Source: Thalassiosira profunda (taxonomy: Eukaryota > Bacillariophyta > Thalassiosirophyceae > Thalassiosirales > Thalassiosiraceae). Taken from it: DNA of 10,526 bases. The stretch is from positions 1 through 10,526 of the forward strand of contig JALLAP010001082.1 in assembly GCA_036939355.1 (NCBI GenBank). The letters run 5' to 3'. The notes below the pieces were generated by a model. It was not told the DNA's origin. It did not search any database and saw only the letters and a list, made by a program, of their open reading frames with translations. The number at the start of each line of letters is the position of its first letter. Within the stretch, counting starts at the first letter, position 1. Shown piece by piece: positions 7,530-10,526 of this stretch. The translations under genes were made by a program, and so were the position numbers.

Positions 7530-9546
7530 TTAGGCATGTTGCTCTCCCCCAAGCCCAAATATCGATGAATATTGCCCCGAAAGAGAGCCGAGGCTGATCT
7601 TCGTGAGATTCAGATGTTTGTCAATGACCTCAGACAGCTGGCGCTTATTCTCTTCATCCAAAGGGGTCGCATCCCAAGAAACAATTCGCAGTTCTGGGTT
7701 GTTCTGTGCATAGTCAGCGACGAATTTGGTGGCGCTGGCACTGTTGGCTAGATTGTACACCTCCAAATGTCTGTATCTCTTTTCCTTTAGAGCGAGGCAC
7801 AGCATGTCCAGCACCAACGGATGCAGTTCGACATTGCTCAGACGAAATAGATCGTTCGTTTTGGGTCTGTGATTGTATTGCCGGAGTGCATCCGTAAACT
7901 CCTTCCAGTGCGGGAGAAGGGTGTCGTCGTGGCGTACGACTGTACAATTCAGCTTTGGGTACTGTCCCCCATCGAAAATAACACCTCCATTGAGTTCCTC
8001 GCCACATTTCAGCTTGAGAGTCAACGCTTTGATCTCCTGCAGAAACTTTCCCATCAATTCCACGTATGGCTCGTCGTATCCACGTGATATCCAATAGCTG
8101 GACGGAACCGATGGCGACAAATAATCTTCGTCTCGAAGCTTTACCCGGCCGCAGTTGTGGCAATGAGTTTTGTTCCATTTGTAGCATCTAACGCATTTCG
8201 GTGCATATGTCTCGTGGTACCTGTTGTACGAAGCTGTGAACGCCAGCGAAGTTGAAATAAGTAGTTCAGTCTAGAGATGAGATTCGCCACATCAAAGAAA
8301 AAGACTAGAAAAGAAATACTCACGATCATCATTGCACCACAGACACTCCCATCCCTTGGGCTGGCAGTCATTGCATATCACTGAGTAACAGCCATAATGA
8401 GAGTTCTTGCAGTGCTGTATCTCACTGCAATCTGTGCAGAGCTTTCGACAGCAATCTGAACACTCGTTGATCGCCTGCCCCCCGTCTAAATTGTGACCAG
8501 AGCAAATGAATCCTCCGCATGCATCGCATTTGATCATCAACTTCTGTGCACGACGGGGTCCATAAGAAGTAAGAGACGATGCACACTCTGAGCAGCAAGC
8601 GTTGTCGCATATCTTGCACGCCACCGTCGGTCGGCAGCCGGAACAGTACACTGCCGAGCAGACTTCACAAAAAGCACAGGGCAAACACTTTTCACAGTAG
8701 TGTTTCCAGCATTTGTTGCACGTCTGCAGCTGGTCCATTTCATCCTCACACTCTTCGCAGAACATCTCTAAGCACTCATAACACGTCCAACCTTGGCTAT
8801 CAGAGAGCCAGGATTGAGCGCAACTGCATGCGAGAAGGCCCACTGGGCCCGTTTGTGGGCCCGTTTGCACTGCGACAATTTCTCCCCGCACATGGGCTGG
8901 CCTTGGCATAAAGGTGCTCTGCATAGCTGCGCTGGAATTGACTCAGGGGCTGGCTCTCATCGTCAGACATTTTCATCGGCAATGCCACATATTTCAACCC
9001 ATTCCCCTCGGCATCGACTATGCTTTGCAGAATTGGGGCCACAACAGTTGCTGACAGCACGCCGCCCTTGATTTCAGGGCTCTGAAACTGTCCCACCAAA
9101 CTCAGATCAATGAATTGCAACGTCGTAGACCCCCGCAGAGGCTCCAATCCCTGGCCAGTGATGTTCAGGCAGTTGGCCAGCGTGAGTTTGCGGATAGCAT
9201 GTGCCCCTGCACACGCCAACACCGCCCCGAGATCGTCGTCCGAGAGCCGCGCCGCCAGGTCCTTCTCGACCTCCGACAAATCAAGAATGTTGCAACTACC
9301 GTGCGGCACCACCGCCCGGCCCGCCACCGATGGCCCGTCACGCCAACGGCGCTCCCGCCATGACGACGACGGGGCCGTGAGGGCCACGGCAAATAGCACC
9401 CGCGAGGGGAGGGCGAGATGCTCTCCGATCGAGGCGAGCACTCCGTCGGGGAGGGAGGACAATCCGCTGGTCGAGGATCTCCAGCGCATTCGCCTCGCAT
9501 CATGCCGCCGCGCTGGCCGTTTGCGGATGCTGCTAGTGGATTCCAT
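7530..9546 (-). CDS. F-box/LRR protein with tandem C-x2-C-x4-C-x2-C modules
   Basis: F-box proteins supply substrates to SCF ubiquitin ligases. From the ATG at 9546: an F-box-like segment (around residues 29-70, LSSLPDGVLASIGEHL...WRERRW) and LRR-like strands (around 116-150, IRKLTLANCLNITGQGL...LQFIDLSL). A block of at least six Cys modules, C-x2-C-x4-C-x2-C or -H, spans 8783-8427. Further C-x2-C pairs follow, including one straddling the intron and ending in a C-x2-C-x7-C-x2-C. The end is LRR-like (LHPLVLDMLCL...YRHLEVYNLA...LRIVSWD...LNLTKISL). An intron of 90 nt lies at 8234-8323. Between about 8924 and 8800 the reading frame changes by one base. The F-box frame stops at about 8798 and the Cys frame is open to at least 8924. 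A short intron such as 49 nt, or a 1-nt indel, would both join them. The final length is therefore about 625-641 residues. Alternative start M20 is at 9489. Two separate genes are possible but less likely. Confidence 0.72.
8234..8323 (-). other. Spliceosomal intron (90 nt) in the F-box/Cys-module gene
   Basis: On the minus strand the donor GTGAGT follows TGGTGCAATGATGATC and the acceptor ends in TTCACAG. Joining C to CT makes a Pro codon and carries the frame from the Cys block (WCNDD) into a further Cys-rich exon (SYNRYHETYAPKCVRC) and the LRR-like end. The length is a multiple of 3, but reading through meets a stop shortly after the donor. Confidence 0.82.
8427..8783 (-). repeat. Six tandem C-x2-C-x4-C-x2-[C/H] modules
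   Basis: The modules read, in order, CYECLEMFCEEC, CNKCWKHYCEKC, CEVCSAVYCSGC, CKICDNACCSEC, CDACGGFICSGH and CSDCCRKLCTDC. Module starts are 17-30 residues apart. The fifth ends in His. The regular spacing argues for zinc binding, either as independent knuckles or interleaved as in a cross-brace. It does not fit the classical RING or B-box consensus by eye. Confidence 0.85.
8844..8867. repeat. 12-bp perfect tandem duplication at the frame-switch zone
   Basis: TGGGCCCGTTTG occurs twice back to back (8844-8855 and 8856-8867). It lies inside the region where the F-box frame and the Cys-module frame overlap. Being 12 bp, it keeps frame itself, but such repeats are prone to slippage and assembly error. 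Confidence 0.9.
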
Positions 9547-9812
9547 TCTCGGACCTTTGACGCTTCACGCTTCCGTCCCAACCAACGGGACAGGGGGGGG
9601 ACATGAGGAGTAACTTTTGGGGTAGATATCTAATCAGACAAATTAGTGAACGTACAAGTGGTAGTTTCACTCAAACCTAAACCCCATCTCCATCCCGGCC
9701 CTCAAGTTGCCTCCCTCAACGACGCAACCAAACAATTAGTAACAGTAAAATAGCAACATGAATGACGCATCTGTTCAACCATTGCATTGCATTCAACACC
9801 AACGTGAAACAC
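9547..9812. other. Intergenic region: 3' side of glutamine synthetase, 5' side of the F-box gene
   Basis: Both neighbours are on the minus strand, so this stretch combines the 3' UTR of the glutamine synthetase gene with the promoter of the F-box gene. There is an 8-base G run around 9593-9600 just upstream of the F-box start. I see no RNA gene, no repeat of note and no further open frame that looks real. Confidence 0.5.
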
Positions 9813-9884
9813 TAGCTCCGCTGCCCATCTGCTTAAACCTCGGCGCGGTCCAGAGCCTTGACCTCCGGGGCCTCGACATCTTCC
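9813..9884. repeat. 72-bp direct duplicate, copy 1, left of the N at 9885
   Basis: Identical to 9886-9957 with only the N at 9885 between them. It repeats the last codons and stop of glutamine synthetase (a decoy stop at 9833-9835) and is not needed for the protein. Same length and layout as the pair at 783/856. Confidence 0.95.
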
Positions 9885-9885
9885 N

Positions 9886-9957
9886 TAGCTCCGCTGCCCA
9901 TCTGCTTAAACCTCGGCGCGGTCCAGAGCCTTGACCTCCGGGGCCTCGACATCTTCC
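9886..9957. repeat. 72-bp direct duplicate, copy 2, right of the N at 9885
   Basis: Exact second copy of 9813-9884. It holds the true last 17 codons (stop included) of glutamine synthetase, in frame with the upstream coding region. Confidence 0.95.
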
Positions 9958-10526
9958 ATGATCGTTGCCATTATTTTTCCTGTGACAAGGTAAGGATCGG
10001 CGTTCGAACTCGGCCGACGATCCTCGAAATAACCACATCCCTCCGCCTCGGTGTCCCGCCCGATGCGCACGGACGCACCGCGGTTGGCCACGCCGAACGA
10101 GAACTGATCGATGGACGCCGTCTCGAACTTTCCGGTGAGGCGGAGCTCGTTGCCCTCTCCGTACACGGCAATGTGCTCCTGGTGCTTGGCCGCGAGCTTG
10201 TAAATCGCCTTCTTAATCTCGGTGATGCCGCCCGCCTCGCGCATCGTCTTCGTGCTAACGTTGGTGTGCATGCCCGCGCCGTTCCAGTCGCCCTCGACGA
10301 TGGGCTTTGGGTGGAGGGTGCAGTAGACCTGGAACTCCTCGCACACGCGCTGGAGGATGTACCGGCTCATGAAAAGCTGGTCGCCCGCATCAATGCCGAC
10401 GCAGGGCCCGACCTGGTACTCCTGTTGTCCGGGCATGACCTCGCCGTTCGTTCCGGACACCTCAATGCCGGCGTAGAGGCACGCGCGGTACATGGCGTCG
10501 ACGACGGCGCGCCCGAAGGAGTTCTC
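9906..10526 (-). CDS. Glutamine synthetase type II, C-terminal part (partial, right edge)
   Basis: The enzyme makes glutamine from glutamate, ammonium and ATP, the entry step of the GS/GOGAT cycle. In diatoms GSII is known to act in the plastid, but the targeting end is off the window here. About 206 codons are present, starting inside the protein ([20 protein letters not shown]) and ending with TAA at 9906-9908. The family ATP-binding signature [18 protein letters not shown] is complete (10254-10307), including the metal-binding His of [26 protein letters not shown] and [10 protein letters not shown] follow as in plant and algal GSII. Two positions differ from plant and animal GSII: Gln for the usual Trp in MPGQ(W)E (10422-10424), and Phe for His in GK(H)ETA (10125-10127). 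The catalytic Glu of that motif is kept. Both may be normal for the lineage. The N gap at 9885 lies after the stop and does not harm the frame. Confidence 0.96.
   Translation of the reverse strand, partial: ENSFGRAVVDAMYRACLYAGIEVSGTNGEVMPGQQEYQVGPCVGIDAGDQLFMSRYILQRVCEEFQVYCTLHPKPIVEGDWNGAGMHTNVSTKTMREAGGITEIKKAIYKLAAKHQEHIAVYGEGNELRLTGKFETASIDQFSFGVANRGASVRIGRDTEAEGCGYFEDRRPSSNADPYLVTGKIMATIMEDVEAPEVKALDRAEV

Noticed and set aside
8579..8911. Plus-strand open frame opposite the Cys block
   Set aside because: Antisense to the regularly spaced Cys modules; no domain and no splice support.
783..9957. Reading the 72-bp copies as mobile-element repeats or att sites
   Set aside because: Each pair is separated only by one N, the two pairs are unrelated in sequence but equal in length, and removing one copy restores the helicase frame. 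This is an assembly signature.
1..10526. Bacterial or phage origin, operon, or defence island
   Set aside because: GT-AG introns, F-box, FANCM, type II glutamine synthetase and plastid presequences all indicate a nuclear algal genome. No bacterial operon structure is present.

Overview
This is a nuclear, gene-dense eukaryotic window. It holds six protein genes (four complete, two running off the edges), short GT-AG introns and high GC. I saw no tRNA, rRNA, CRISPR array or transposon. Two neighbouring genes carry N-terminal presequences of the signal-peptide-plus-transit-peptide type used by algae with a red-derived complex plastid. One has an almost textbook 'ASAFAP'-like cleavage motif. Together with the compact genes, this points to a photosynthetic stramenopile, most likely a diatom. 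A haptophyte or cryptophyte cannot be excluded from this window alone.

Layout, left to right: (1) 1-2423, minus: a FANCM/Mph1-type DNA-repair helicase, running off the left edge, with an N-terminal RanBP2-type zinc finger and a long disordered linker. (2) 2677-4422, plus: a two-exon SLC35F6-like drug/metabolite-family transporter with a roughly 225-residue charged loop. (3) 4534-5718, minus: a SAM-dependent methyltransferase with a probable plastid presequence. (4) 5902-7365, plus: a HemW-type radical-SAM protein with a plastid presequence, divergent from gene 3 across 183 bases. (5) 7530-9546, minus: an F-box/LRR protein with tandem C-x2-C-x4-C-x2-C modules. (6) 9906-10526, minus: the C-terminal part of a type II glutamine synthetase, running off the right edge.

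The genes do not form one pathway. The clearest functional pairing is the divergent methyltransferase/HemW couple, both apparently plastid-directed. FANCM and the transporter also share a short divergent promoter. The most unusual protein is the F-box one: its LRR-like parts are separated by a block of at least six regularly spaced Cys modules that I cannot assign to a named domain.

Two places are assembly artefacts. At 855 and 9885 a single N is flanked by exact 72-bp direct copies, which looks like two contigs with unmerged overlapping ends. The first falsely frameshifts the helicase; the second only duplicates the end of the glutamine synthetase gene. A third frame problem, in the F-box gene around 8800-8924, has no N and is either a small intron or an indel.
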